Shown piece after piece: positions 1 to 7,267 of a DNA stretch of 12,391 nt. Origin of the DNA: an uncultured Lachnospiraceae bacterium (GTDB lineage: Bacteria > Bacillota > Clostridia > Lachnospirales > Lachnospiraceae); NCBI GenBank assembly GCA_905236545.1, contig CAJOQO010000134.1, forward strand, positions 1 to 12,391, given 5' to 3'. The notes under the pieces are model-generated. The model saw only the letters and a list, made by a program, of their open reading frames with translations, made no database searches and was not told the DNA's origin. How positions within the stretch are numbered: position 1 is the stretch's first letter; each line of letters opens with the position of its first letter. A program made the translations under genes and the position numbers.

Positions 1-58
1 GGCATCAACGACCGACGATAACGCAGTGTATGAGCAATCAGACAAGCGAATGTGCCAG

Positions 59-1825
59 TTAATTAATATTCGGGGTACTAGTCTGCGGTCCGTTATACTG
101 CAGTCCCATCATCGTGATATCATCAAACTGCGGCTCCTGTCCGGCAAAGAGATCAATCTGCTGCCTGATATAAGCCAGAAGCTGTTCGGGCTTTGCCGAC
201 GGAGCCCCGGTGACTGCAGATAGCAGTCCTGCTTCTCCAAATCTCTGGTTTTCATTGGATGCTTCTGTGACTCCGTCTGTATACTGAACCAGTACATCCC
301 CGCAATGCAGTGTCAGCGTCTGTTCAGGGAAAAGGTCGGAAGCATCCGGAATATCACCAAACAGGCCAAGTGGGATTCCACTTACCCCTTTTGAAAGGAA
401 CCCCCATCTTCCATTCCTTCTCAACAGCAGTTTTTCATGCCCGGCATCCGAAAAACACAGAACCCCCGTAGAAATCTCCAGAATTCCCAGCCACACCGTC
501 ACAAACAGATGTCCCCCGTTATTGGCAAGAAGTTCCGCATTGGCGTCCTCCAGAATCCGGGCCGGAGACTTCCCCATTTTTGCCTGTTCCGCAAGAATGA
601 TCTTGCACATGATCATAAACAGCGCGGCAGGCATCCCCTTTCCGGATACGTCTGCCATAACAAGACACAGATGATCGTCATCCACGAGAAAGAAATCATA
701 AAAATCTCCGCCGATTTCCCTTGCCGGATCCATACGGGCAAAAAGGTCAAATTCCTTCCGCTCAGGAAACGCGGGAAAAACAGGCAGCATAGAAGCCTGA
801 ATCTCACCCGCCATTCGAAGCTCCGTATCGATGCGCTCCTTCTGGGCTGTAATCGCTGTCAGTTTTTCCGTATTCTCCACAATATGATTCTGCATGAACA
901 GGAATTCACGGTACAGGTCGCCGATTTCATCATTGGAGCGGATCGGAAGCTGCATTACGTTATCCTTAGTATAGACCTCGCTGATGCTTCCAAATTCCCT
1001 TGCAGCCTCTGCCAGCAGTTTCATGGGCCGGGTCACAAAATGCCTCATCAAAAGCATGCTGACCGTTATGGCGGCTGCCATCTCGATCAGGACAAACAGG
1101 GAACAGTTTATCAGAAACCAATGGCGTTCCCGTATCACAGCGTTCATATCCAGGTCAACGCATGCCATCCCCGTCACTTTATCCGTCTTCAGGTTCTTTA
1201 CAGGCTCGCACGCCGTACACAGCCATCCGTATCTCGACCGGAAAACTGTTGGCGGTATCCTCTCATTGTCTTTATAGCCGGCAAATTCCGGCAGCCTTGC
1301 CTCCACAGATCCGATCGCGAACAGCTTCTCCTCCGGATCCACAAGAGTATAGGTGACCCCGTTTTCCATATACTGGATGTAAATATCATCTTCGTTGAAC
1401 AGCTTCCGTGCCTGTTCACATATCCAGGCCAGGGTTTCATATTCACCGTAAAGGCTGTCGTCCGGCAGCTCCGGATGATACGAAGTGCTGTCACGCAGTT
1501 CTGATCCATCGGCATCCGTCAGGGGCTTTGATTTCATCCATTCGCGTATGATTTCCTCATCGTTTTCTGCAATCGCGCGCTCCCTCACTCTCCTGAATTC
1601 ATCCGTATTAACCGCATTCCAGAGATCCTCTGCCAGGCTCCCGTCAGTCCGGGATACTGTAACAGCAGCCTCTTTCACTCTGGCATAACAGAACTCATCC
1701 ACCTTACGGCAGTATGCTCTGTATCCGGTAATCATCAGTACCATGGATACCGCCAGTATGATAAAAGCAATCAGTATATTCAGCCTGGTACGAAGAGAGA
1801 CCCGGCGACGATTCATAGCATTCAT
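59..1825 (-). CDS. Membrane sensor PP2C/SpoIIE-type serine phosphatase, no kinase domain
   Basis: The 588-residue protein has a TM segment at about 14-34, an extracytoplasmic region of about 200 residues, a second TM at about 236-260, a HAMP-like linker (261-315), a helical stretch, and a C-terminal PP2C/SpoIIE domain (about 360-576). Metal-binding motifs are intact: GGDFYD (372-377), ADVSGKG (391-397), YTDGVTE (515-521) and DDIT (568-571). In this family such proteins dephosphorylate a STAS anti-anti-sigma protein in response to a signal. There is no C-terminal GHKL kinase, unlike its relative at 10300-12294, and no STAS gene lies next to it, so its substrate could be the STAS protein encoded at 9897-10187 or one outside the window. 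The extracytoplasmic part resembles a Cache/PAS-like sensor (YGW.C motif near 199-203) and contains several cysteines. The start is uncertain: ATG at 1825 has a poorly spaced GGGAAG, while the in-frame ATG at 1816 has it about 10 bases upstream. Confidence 0.9.
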   Translation of the reverse strand: MNAMNRRRVSLRTRLNILIAFIILAVSMVLMITGYRAYCRKVDEFCYARVKEAAVTVSRTDGSLAEDLWNAVNTDEFRRVRERAIAENDEEIIREWMKSKPLTDADGSELRDSTSYHPELPDDSLYGEYETLAWICEQARKLFNEDDIYIQYMENGVTYTLVDPEEKLFAIGSVEARLPEFAGYKDNERIPPTVFRSRYGWLCTACEPVKNLKTDKVTGMACVDLDMNAVIRERHWFLINCSLFVLIEMAAAITVSMLLMRHFVTRPMKLLAEAAREFGSISEVYTKDNVMQLPIRSNDEIGDLYREFLFMQNHIVENTEKLTAITAQKERIDTELRMAGEIQASMLPVFPAFPERKEFDLFARMDPAREIGGDFYDFFLVDDDHLCLVMADVSGKGMPAALFMIMCKIILAEQAKMGKSPARILEDANAELLANNGGHLFVTVWLGILEISTGVLCFSDAGHEKLLLRRNGRWGFLSKGVSGIPLGLFGDIPDASDLFPEQTLTLHCGDVLVQYTDGVTEASNENQRFGEAGLLSAVTGAPSAKPEQLLAYIRQQIDLFAGQEPQFDDITMMGLQYNGPQTSTPNIN

Positions 1826-1889
1826 TCTTCCCTGTCCGTTCTTCCTTCTGTCTATGATGTTCCTTCCTCATTGATACAGATCGTAAAAC

Positions 1890-1955
1890 GCCCTGCCGCT
1901 CCGACAGGAGCTTTGAGGGCGGTCGATCTGCTCTGCTTTGGTTCCCGCAGCGGGA
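1890..1955 (-). other. Two hairpins in the leader of the downstream phosphatase gene
   Basis: The 265 bases between the terminator and the phosphatase start contain no gene. They hold two hairpins. One pairs TCCCG (1943-1947) with CGGGA (1951-1955) around a 3-base loop, and two further G-C pairs extend it after a mismatch. The other pairs GCCCT (1890-1894) with AGGGC (1916-1920) and, inside it, GCTCC (1898-1902) with GGAGC (1907-1911) around a 4-base loop. On the minus-strand RNA the second is followed by GUUUU, so it could act as a weak attenuator. I could not match the region to a known riboswitch class. Confidence 0.4.
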
Positions 1956-2028
1956 TCCTTCACAGCAGTGTCATCCCGGCGATTGCGGACATTTGCTTCA
2001 AAAAGATCTCTGATCCGTTATCGCATAT

Positions 2029-2037
2029 ATTTTAGCA
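2029..2037 (-). promoter_or_regulatory. Possible extended -10 promoter for the phosphatase gene
   Basis: On the minus strand this reads TGCTAAAAT, which fits an extended -10 (TGnTAtAAT) with one change. The surroundings are AT-rich compared with the rest of the window. No good -35 hexamer lies 16-18 bases upstream. It sits just downstream of the terminator of the preceding gene, where a promoter would be expected, and implies a leader of about 200 nt. Confidence 0.35.
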
Positions 2038-2090
2038 CATATTACATCAAATAATAGGGAAACGCCGCAGTAAACCTGTCGTTTCCGGAC

Positions 2091-2130
2091 AAAAAACTCC
2101 CGGAAAACCTCAATTTCCCGGAAGTTTTTT
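2091..2130 (-). terminator. Intrinsic terminator after the adenylate-forming enzyme gene
   Basis: A 13-base stem joins 2091-2103 and 2118-2130 around a 14-base loop. Read as minus-strand RNA the stem is fully paired, with one U-G wobble, has a CCGG core and ends in a run of six U. In the plus-strand RNA the same position is a C-A mismatch, so the hairpin best serves minus-strand transcription. It lies about 120 bases after the stop codon at 2248. Confidence 0.85.
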
Positions 2131-2247
2131 AAAGTCTTCATTTCGTGGAAATCCTGATCAGGTCAGCGTTTCCCCCGAGATCTCTTTCAGAGTGTTCCCC
2201 TTACCGGTACCGTCCCGCCTGATGCAGCCGGAATGTCCGTCTTTCCT

Positions 2248-4482
2248 TCATTCTTCCTCCTCCTGCTGCTGTCCCGGCCATCCCCACAGAGGCCAGCCCG
2301 GCATCGGCAGGAAAGGCATCGGAGGCTTTGGAAGGTCCATCGTGAACGGAAGGCCTGGCATCAGCTCCTTTAAGCTTTGCAATTCGGAAACCTGGCTGAA
2401 GGGCATAAGCTGGCCGGTCCAGAAGCCGGTCCAAAGATCCGTCAGGGAGCCGGCCATGGGGAACCACTGGCTCATCATGCCGGACATATTGTTCATCATC
2501 TGCTGGTTCATATGGGACATAATATTGAACTGATCATAAAGCATGTTGCTCGATCCCTTAGGCCGCTTTCCCGTTTTCAGGTTCCGGACAAGCTTGCTTC
2601 CCGGTGCATTGCTCCTGATATCGGCAGATATGCCATCAATGACCTGTTCGACGACGTCTCCCGATTCATCCTTGAAAGGAGTCAGGCTGAAATCTGACAG
2701 CTGGTCCTGCGTGCGAACCGGCTCCACTGCGAATACGTCGTCGGAAACCTGGCCCTGGCTGAGCTGATGCAAATCGATCTTACCATTGGTGTTCCGGGGG
2801 AACTCCTCCACCAGCATCACCCGGGAGGGGATGTCATTCTCCGGCAGCAGCTTCTCCTCGATGAAGACCCGGCGAAGCGCCTTAAGGATGACGTCCTTCG
2901 GCTCGCCGGCCCCGTCCATGGTTTTGACGCACAGCATGGGGACGGTGTCGTGCTGAATCTTATAGTACACAGGTACGATGACGCAGTTCTCTATCTCCTC
3001 CAGCTGCGAGAATTCCGCCTCCACCTTGCCGGACTCATACTTTCTTCCCTCCTCGCGCATGAAGAAGCGGTGGGCGCGGCCCAGAAAAGTGATCCGTCCG
3101 TCCGGATCCATGTGCACCAGATCATTGGTACACACATAAGGCTTCCGGTCAATGATCTCGACCTTGATCACGTCCTTACCGTCCAGCTTCGGCGTAGCCA
3201 TGGACGGTGAGGACAGGTAAAGCACGCCTTCACCGCCCTTTCTCCCGGGAGAAATGTAGCGGCCGCTGTCTTCGTCGTAGAGCCGGACTGTAAACCCCGG
3301 CAATGCATAGCCGATGGATGCGTCGTCCAGATCCGGCGAAGAAAGACAGCACGCGCCCCCAAGCTCCGACAGACCGTAACCGTTCAGGATCGACACATTT
3401 TTGCCGCCGTGGGCCTCAATGAACTCGTGGTAACGCTTCTTGTCTTCCGTCGACACCGCCGTGCCCCCAAGCGCCACAAACTCCAGGCTGGAAAAGTCAA
3501 AATCCGTTCCTTTGGGCATCTTCATCCAGCGCTCGAACATAAAGCTGGCGCTGAACAGGAACGAAATGCGGCAGGCAGAAATCGCTTTGTAAAACCAGGG
3601 ATTCAGGAATCCCAGCGGAATGGCGACCACCGTCGCACCCATGGCAAGGGACAGATGAATCTGATTGATGATACCGTAGGAGTTGCTCAGATCCAGCATC
3701 GTCGCGGTCACCAGATGGTCATAGGGCAGGGATATGTCCTTCAGGTTCATAAAGCTCTCCGCCACCGCGTTCAGCGCTCCGTCCGACATCGGCACAGGCT
3801 TTCCGGTTCCGCTGGTGGTGCCGGTGGTGTGAATGATGAAAGCGGTTTCATCGGTCTCCTGCCGGCTGTACCGCACCGGACGCCTGCCGAAGGATCTCAG
3901 AAGCGTCTCCATGCAGATCGGCCGAAAGAGCGCCTTCATGGAAGCATGCTTGGCCTCCTGAGCCGCCGTCATCACAGGAATGGCTGCAGCACCCGCCATG
4001 GATACGTGCAGGACGATCACATGGCGAAGCCCCAGCTCCCTGCGTCTGGCAAGAAGCTCCCTGACCAGATCCGGCTGTGCCAGATCATCCGTGACAATAA
4101 AATCCGTCAGCTTCTCCTGGAGAATCGTCTCCTCGATCCTGGAGAAATTAAAGGCCGACCAGGACGCCACCAGAGAAACCTGCGCCCCCACCATGTTGAG
4201 GCCATAGAATGAAAAGATGACCTCTGCGCATGTGGAACCCAGAACGCCTGCACGGGTATTGTGTTCCTCGGTCATACCCAGCGAGGTAAAGACCGATGCG
4301 TAGCGTTCCCATTCCCGGAACATCTGGCCATAGGTATACTCTCTGTTCCCATCAATCACGGCCAGCCTGTTCATATCGCCGCTGTTCAGGCTGCACAGCT
4401 CACGAAGGTACTTCCACGCTCTTTGTTCCTTCTTTACCTTTCGTTTGGCTGCCGACACTTCATAGATACTAGCTGCTTCCAT
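2248..4482 (-). CDS. Adenylate-forming (AMP-binding) acyl ligase with Met/Pro/Trp-rich C-terminal tail
   Basis: This is a member of the ANL superfamily of acyl-CoA synthetases and NRPS adenylation domains, which activate a carboxylate with ATP to an acyl-AMP. The core spans about residues 20-575. Visible motifs are the phosphate loop TTGTTSGTGKP (219-229), NGYGLSE (367-373), the ATP-ribose-binding aspartate in TNDLV (D454), a GR near 468-469 at the hinge, and PRNTNGKID with the catalytic lysine at 568. All key residues look intact. I cannot assign the acyl substrate, and no carrier protein or thioesterase lies nearby. Residues 575-744 form an unusual extension: a linker, a Met/Asn/Gln-rich stretch (645-672), Trp/Phe-rich segments, a Pro/Met/Trp-rich stretch (718-737) and a QQQEEEE end. 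An AAGGAG sits 5 bases before the ATG. The gene has its own promoter, leader and terminator. Confidence 0.85.
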   Translation of the reverse strand: MEAASIYEVSAAKRKVKKEQRAWKYLRELCSLNSGDMNRLAVIDGNREYTYGQMFREWERYASVFTSLGMTEEHNTRAGVLGSTCAEVIFSFYGLNMVGAQVSLVASWSAFNFSRIEETILQEKLTDFIVTDDLAQPDLVRELLARRRELGLRHVIVLHVSMAGAAAIPVMTAAQEAKHASMKALFRPICMETLLRSFGRRPVRYSRQETDETAFIIHTTGTTSGTGKPVPMSDGALNAVAESFMNLKDISLPYDHLVTATMLDLSNSYGIINQIHLSLAMGATVVAIPLGFLNPWFYKAISACRISFLFSASFMFERWMKMPKGTDFDFSSLEFVALGGTAVSTEDKKRYHEFIEAHGGKNVSILNGYGLSELGGACCLSSPDLDDASIGYALPGFTVRLYDEDSGRYISPGRKGGEGVLYLSSPSMATPKLDGKDVIKVEIIDRKPYVCTNDLVHMDPDGRITFLGRAHRFFMREEGRKYESGKVEAEFSQLEEIENCVIVPVYYKIQHDTVPMLCVKTMDGAGEPKDVILKALRRVFIEEKLLPENDIPSRVMLVEEFPRNTNGKIDLHQLSQGQVSDDVFAVEPVRTQDQLSDFSLTPFKDESGDVVEQVIDGISADIRSNAPGSKLVRNLKTGKRPKGSSNMLYDQFNIMSHMNQQMMNNMSGMMSQWFPMAGSLTDLWTGFWTGQLMPFSQVSELQSLKELMPGLPFTMDLPKPPMPFLPMPGWPLWGWPGQQQEEEE

Positions 4483-4705
4483 AGAATCTCCTTCTGCTCT
4501 GTCTCATCAGGGAACAGGTCCGGAACCTGCCCCCCATTCATTCAAAAACTTCTCCTGACCAGGCAATGATATCGTGCTGTGCCTTTATCTGTCGTCTTTC
4601 CTGATATGCTGGGAAAGACTGATGCTGAAACCGGAAGGCGATACCATCATGGTCGCTTTCGAACTGCCGGTATCGGTGATCCTGTCACCCCTCGATACCA
4701 TGAGT
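4483..4705 (-). promoter_or_regulatory. Structured 5' leader of the adenylate-forming enzyme gene
   Basis: From the predicted transcription start to the ATG there are about 215 bases with no gene and several inverted repeats. CGATACC (4693-4699) pairs with GGTATCG (4669-4675), with an inner GTGA/TCAC stem (4676-4679 with 4685-4688). A second CGATACC (4639-4645) could pair with the same GGTATCG instead, so the two folds are exclusive. Further on are GTCTTTCC/GGAAAGAC (4594-4601 with 4612-4619) and CAGGT/ACCTG (4515-4519 with 4525-4529) close to the ribosome binding site. None is followed by a U-run. I recognise no known riboswitch class. Confidence 0.4.
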
Positions 4706-4707
4706 GT

Positions 4708-4737
4708 ATTATCATTTCAGTTCGTCCTTGATGTCAA
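4708..4737 (-). promoter_or_regulatory. Sigma-A type promoter for the adenylate-forming enzyme gene
   Basis: The minus strand has a perfect -35 TTGACA (4732-4737) and a -10 GATAAT (4708-4713; consensus TATAAT, five of six) separated by 18 bases. Transcription would begin near 4701, almost exactly at the first leader hairpin. This makes the downstream gene a separate transcription unit from the pyrophosphatase gene. Confidence 0.65.
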
Positions 4738-4767
4738 GATGTTTCCTGTCCTTGCTGTGAACAGTAA

Positions 4768-4801
4768 CGGATCTGTTTTCCATCGTTACAGGTCAGATCC
4801 G
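4768..4801 (-). terminator. Possible weak terminator after the pyrophosphatase gene
   Basis: CGGATCTG (4768-4775) and CAGATCCG (4794-4801) form an 8-base stem with an 18-base loop. The minus-strand RNA continues with UUACUGUU, a poor U-tract. An overlapping stem, GTAACG (4764-4769) with CGTTAC (4784-4789), excludes the first. It lies 17 bases after the stop codon at 4818 and just before the next promoter, which is the main reason to suggest termination here. Confidence 0.35.
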
Positions 4802-4817
4802 GATTACCGGGTTTCCA

Positions 4818-5978
4818 TTATTCCTGTGGATGCGCGTTAAGATACTCCGTCAATCCGGGAACCAGTTTGGATTTTCTCCCCAGTCCCCCGTTTCTGTAAA
4901 TATAGGCGGTGCCGTTAAACTCATCCCATTTCGGGAAGGCCGCTTCAAATACATCCCTGGACTGTCCGTCGCAGGAAACGATATAGTCGACTTTCACATC
5001 GCCCTCCCGGATCCCGACTTCTGCATACAGCAAATCCATCTTCACAGACTTCATGCACTGGGGAAGCGCTTCCTTCATGCGTTCAGCCATCTCTTTGGCG
5101 TGTTCTTCATCAATCACGCTGATCAGCCCGATGCCGAATTTCACGCCGGAAGCCTCATATTCCTTATAGTCGGAGAAGAATATCTCCTCATCGCTCATGC
5201 CGCTGTAGGACAGGGCTTCCGAATGCAGGTTCCGGTAGAAATCATTCACATCCGTTATTTCGGCGAGCGCGGCAAGTTTTGAAACCGCCTGCCGGTCCGT
5301 TTCCGTAACGGATGAGATCGTCAGGTTCGCCGTGTCGGACAGGATCGCGCCAAGAAGCAGCGTTGCGGTCGCCTTATCGATTTCAAGACCGTAGTTCAGA
5401 TAATCCAGCCAGATGATGGTGGCGGCTGCGCCGATCGGCTTTGCCTCATAAACCACCTGATTCCCGGTGGTGACGCTTCCGACGCCATGGTGATCGATGA
5501 TGCCGACGATCTGTGCATCCTTCATTCCTTCTGCAGCCTGGGCGTATTCGCTGTGATCCACGAGGAATATGGACTTTCCGGAGGCATCCTCCAGCACCGG
5601 CGGCGTTTCCACGCCGGCTGTTTTCAGAATGTATGCAGTCTCCCGGTTCACAGGCTCCGCGACAGCCGCTTCTGCCTGATAGCCCAGCATTGTCAGCATA
5701 CGGGCGTATGCGATCGCGCTGCATACAGTATCCGAATCCGGGCTGCGATGTCCGATGACGTAGACAGGATTCTCTTCGATATTCATATTGGCGATGCTCT
5801 GACGGTTCAGCTCATACAGCCATTCCCTTTCATCCGTTTCTGTTTCTGTCTGCGCTTCTGTTGCCGCCTGCGCTTCTGTTGCCGCCTGCGCTTCTGACAA
5901 TGCGAAAGCCGTTACAGGGCATGCTGCAAGGCTCAGAACCATAGTAAGTGCCATCGTCGTTGATATCATTTTTTTCAT
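4818..5978 (-). CDS. ppaC: Exported or lipoprotein manganese-dependent (family II) inorganic pyrophosphatase
   Basis: Residues about 70-386 form a complete family II pyrophosphatase (DHH plus DHHA2 domains), which hydrolyses PPi to two phosphates with Mn2+. Expected ligands are present: GHRSPDSD (H77, D81, D83), LVDH (D141), IDHH (D162, H163, H164), LSDT (D215), and the C-terminal GRKSKLVP with R368/K369. The N-terminus is abnormal for this normally cytosolic enzyme. It has MKK, a hydrophobic stretch (4-19), a lipobox-like L-A-A-C with Cys20 (AFA before residue 27 is an alternative signal peptidase I site), then a repetitive Ala/Gln/Thr/Glu linker to about residue 50. I placed the start at 5978 because GAGGAG lies 8 bases upstream; an upstream in-frame ATG at 6035 would overlap paaK and bury the signal. 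The gene follows paaK by 40 bases and is likely cotranscribed. The family call is firm; export is inferred from the sequence. Confidence 0.88.
   Translation of the reverse strand: MKKMISTTMALTMVLSLAACPVTAFALSEAQAATEAQAATEAQTETETDEREWLYELNRQSIANMNIEENPVYVIGHRSPDSDTVCSAIAYARMLTMLGYQAEAAVAEPVNRETAYILKTAGVETPPVLEDASGKSIFLVDHSEYAQAAEGMKDAQIVGIIDHHGVGSVTTGNQVVYEAKPIGAAATIIWLDYLNYGLEIDKATATLLLGAILSDTANLTISSVTETDRQAVSKLAALAEITDVNDFYRNLHSEALSYSGMSDEEIFFSDYKEYEASGVKFGIGLISVIDEEHAKEMAERMKEALPQCMKSVKMDLLYAEVGIREGDVKVDYIVSCDGQSRDVFEAAFPKWDEFNGTAYIYRNGGLGRKSKLVPGLTEYLNAHPQE
5851..5896. repeat. 18-base tandem repeat in the pyrophosphatase linker
   Basis: Two identical 18-base units (5851-5868 and 5869-5886) are followed by 10 bases of a third (5887-5896). 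In the protein this encodes repeated EAQAAT units in the linker between the export signal and the enzyme domain. The unit is a multiple of three, so copy-number change would only lengthen or shorten the linker. Confidence 0.85.
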
Positions 5979-6018
5979 GCTTTGATCTCCTCTCGAAATG
6001 TGGAGAAACAAGTGCGCG

Positions 6019-7254
6019 TCACTCATAACGCTCATCGATCACCCGCTTCGTCTTCTTTTCACTTCTGGGCAGTACTCCAATCTCCACTACCTTTACGATT
6101 GGCATGAACCCGATCCGTCCCTTGACCTCCGCCCCGATGCGCTTTGCAAGGTTTTCAAAATCTACACTTCCATTTGTCTCCACATAGAGACGCATCGTAT
6201 CCCTCCGGTCGAGGTGGGAAATGCGGATCTGATATTCGCTGGACGCTTCCGGGAAGCGTGACAGGATCTCTTCGATCTGCTTCGGGAAGAAATTGACTCC
6301 CTTAAACTTAACCATATCGTCACTGCGCCCCTGAATGACGTCAATCCTTGGAAAATGCGACCCGCAGGGGCATTCTCCCGGGATGATCCTCGACAGATCA
6401 TGTGTCCGGTAGCGGATCAACGGCGCGCCTTCCTTGACAAGGGTCGTGATGACAATCTCGCCGAACTCACCATCGGGTACGTTTTTCCCGGTCTCAGGAT
6501 CGATGATCTCAAGATACAGATAATCATCCCAGATATGCATGCCTGTGTCATACCTGCAGTTGATGCCGATGCCAGGCCCATAGATCTCCGTCAGGCCGTA
6601 GATATCGTACAGCTCGATGCCAAGCTCCTTCCGGATCCGCATTCGCACCGCTTCCCCCCATCGCTCCGATCCGATCACACCTTTCCTGAGACAGATCCGG
6701 TCGCGGATGCCGCGTTTTTCAATCTCTTCGGCAAGAAGGAGCGCATAGCTGGACGTAGCTGTGAGCACCGTCGTTTTCAGGTCCATCATAAACTGCAGCT
6801 GCTTCTCCGTATTGCCCGGTCCCATCGGTATGACCATCGCGCCCAGCTTCTCAGCTCCGTTCTGAAAGCCGATTCCTGCCGTCCACAGACCATAGCCTGG
6901 GGTGATCTGAATACGGTCTTTGTTTGTGATCCCGGCAAATTCATAGCAGCGTTTGAACATCTCACCCCAGTCGTCTACATCCTTCGCTGTATAAGGAATG
7001 ATGACAGGCGTGCCGGTCGTACCCGACGAAGAATGAATACGGACGACCTCTTCCTCCGGAACAGCCATCAGGCCAAGCGGGTAGGCAAGGCGAAGGTCTT
7101 CTTTATGCGAAAAAGGCAATGCAAGGAAGTCTTCTTCGCTGCTGACTCCATCAACTCCTGCTTCTTTCAGTTTTGTTCCATAAAAATTGCCGCAGGAGAT
7201 GAGACGGCGTACCTGCCTGTCAACTTGTTTCAGCTGTGTTGGATTGATATGCAT
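6019..7254 (-). CDS. paaK: Phenylacetate-CoA ligase family protein (arylacetate-CoA ligase)
   Basis: The 411-residue product matches the size and motifs of PaaK, an AMP-forming ligase that interconverts arylacetate, ATP and CoA with arylacetyl-CoA, AMP and PPi. Seen are the phosphate loop SSSGTTGTP (75-83), YGLTEIYGPG (219-228), RYRTHD (281-286), GRSDDM (309-314), the CPCG..PRI segment (295-304), and the C-terminal PRSEKKTKRVID with the likely catalytic lysine at 401. The ATG at 7254 is chosen because GGAGG lies 7 bases upstream; an in-frame ATG at 7293 would overlap iorB. Only 13 bases separate it from the iorB stop, so the genes are surely cotranscribed. Pairing with iorAB points to phenylacetate, 4-hydroxyphenylacetate or indoleacetate as substrate or product. 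The true direction in the cell is not shown by sequence. Confidence 0.92.
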   Translation of the reverse strand: MHINPTQLKQVDRQVRRLISCGNFYGTKLKEAGVDGVSSEEDFLALPFSHKEDLRLAYPLGLMAVPEEEVVRIHSSSGTTGTPVIIPYTAKDVDDWGEMFKRCYEFAGITNKDRIQITPGYGLWTAGIGFQNGAEKLGAMVIPMGPGNTEKQLQFMMDLKTTVLTATSSYALLLAEEIEKRGIRDRICLRKGVIGSERWGEAVRMRIRKELGIELYDIYGLTEIYGPGIGINCRYDTGMHIWDDYLYLEIIDPETGKNVPDGEFGEIVITTLVKEGAPLIRYRTHDLSRIIPGECPCGSHFPRIDVIQGRSDDMVKFKGVNFFPKQIEEILSRFPEASSEYQIRISHLDRRDTMRLYVETNGSVDFENLAKRIGAEVKGRIGFMPIVKVVEIGVLPRSEKKTKRVIDERYE

Positions 7255-7267
7255 TGTGTTTCCTCCA

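Noticed and set aside
1..58. A further gene or terminator after the last phosphatase gene
   Set aside because: The 58 bases show no clear hairpin, ribosome binding site or coding start; too short to judge.
437..1504. Long plus-strand open frame (355 codons) opposite the second phosphatase gene
   Set aside because: It is antisense to a well-supported gene, rich in His/Arg/Gln as expected of a shadow frame, has no recognisable motif, and no good ribosome binding site was noted.
4594..4619. GTCTTTCC/GGAAAGAC hairpin as a terminator
   Set aside because: Neither strand has a T-run after the stem, and it lies inside the leader of an apparently expressed gene.
4818..5978. Reading the DHH protein as a NrnA/RecJ-type nuclease or c-di-AMP phosphodiesterase
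   Set aside because: The GHxxPDSD start, IDHH order and the C-terminal GRKSKLVP motif with a DHHA2-type domain match family II pyrophosphatase, not the DHHA1 group.
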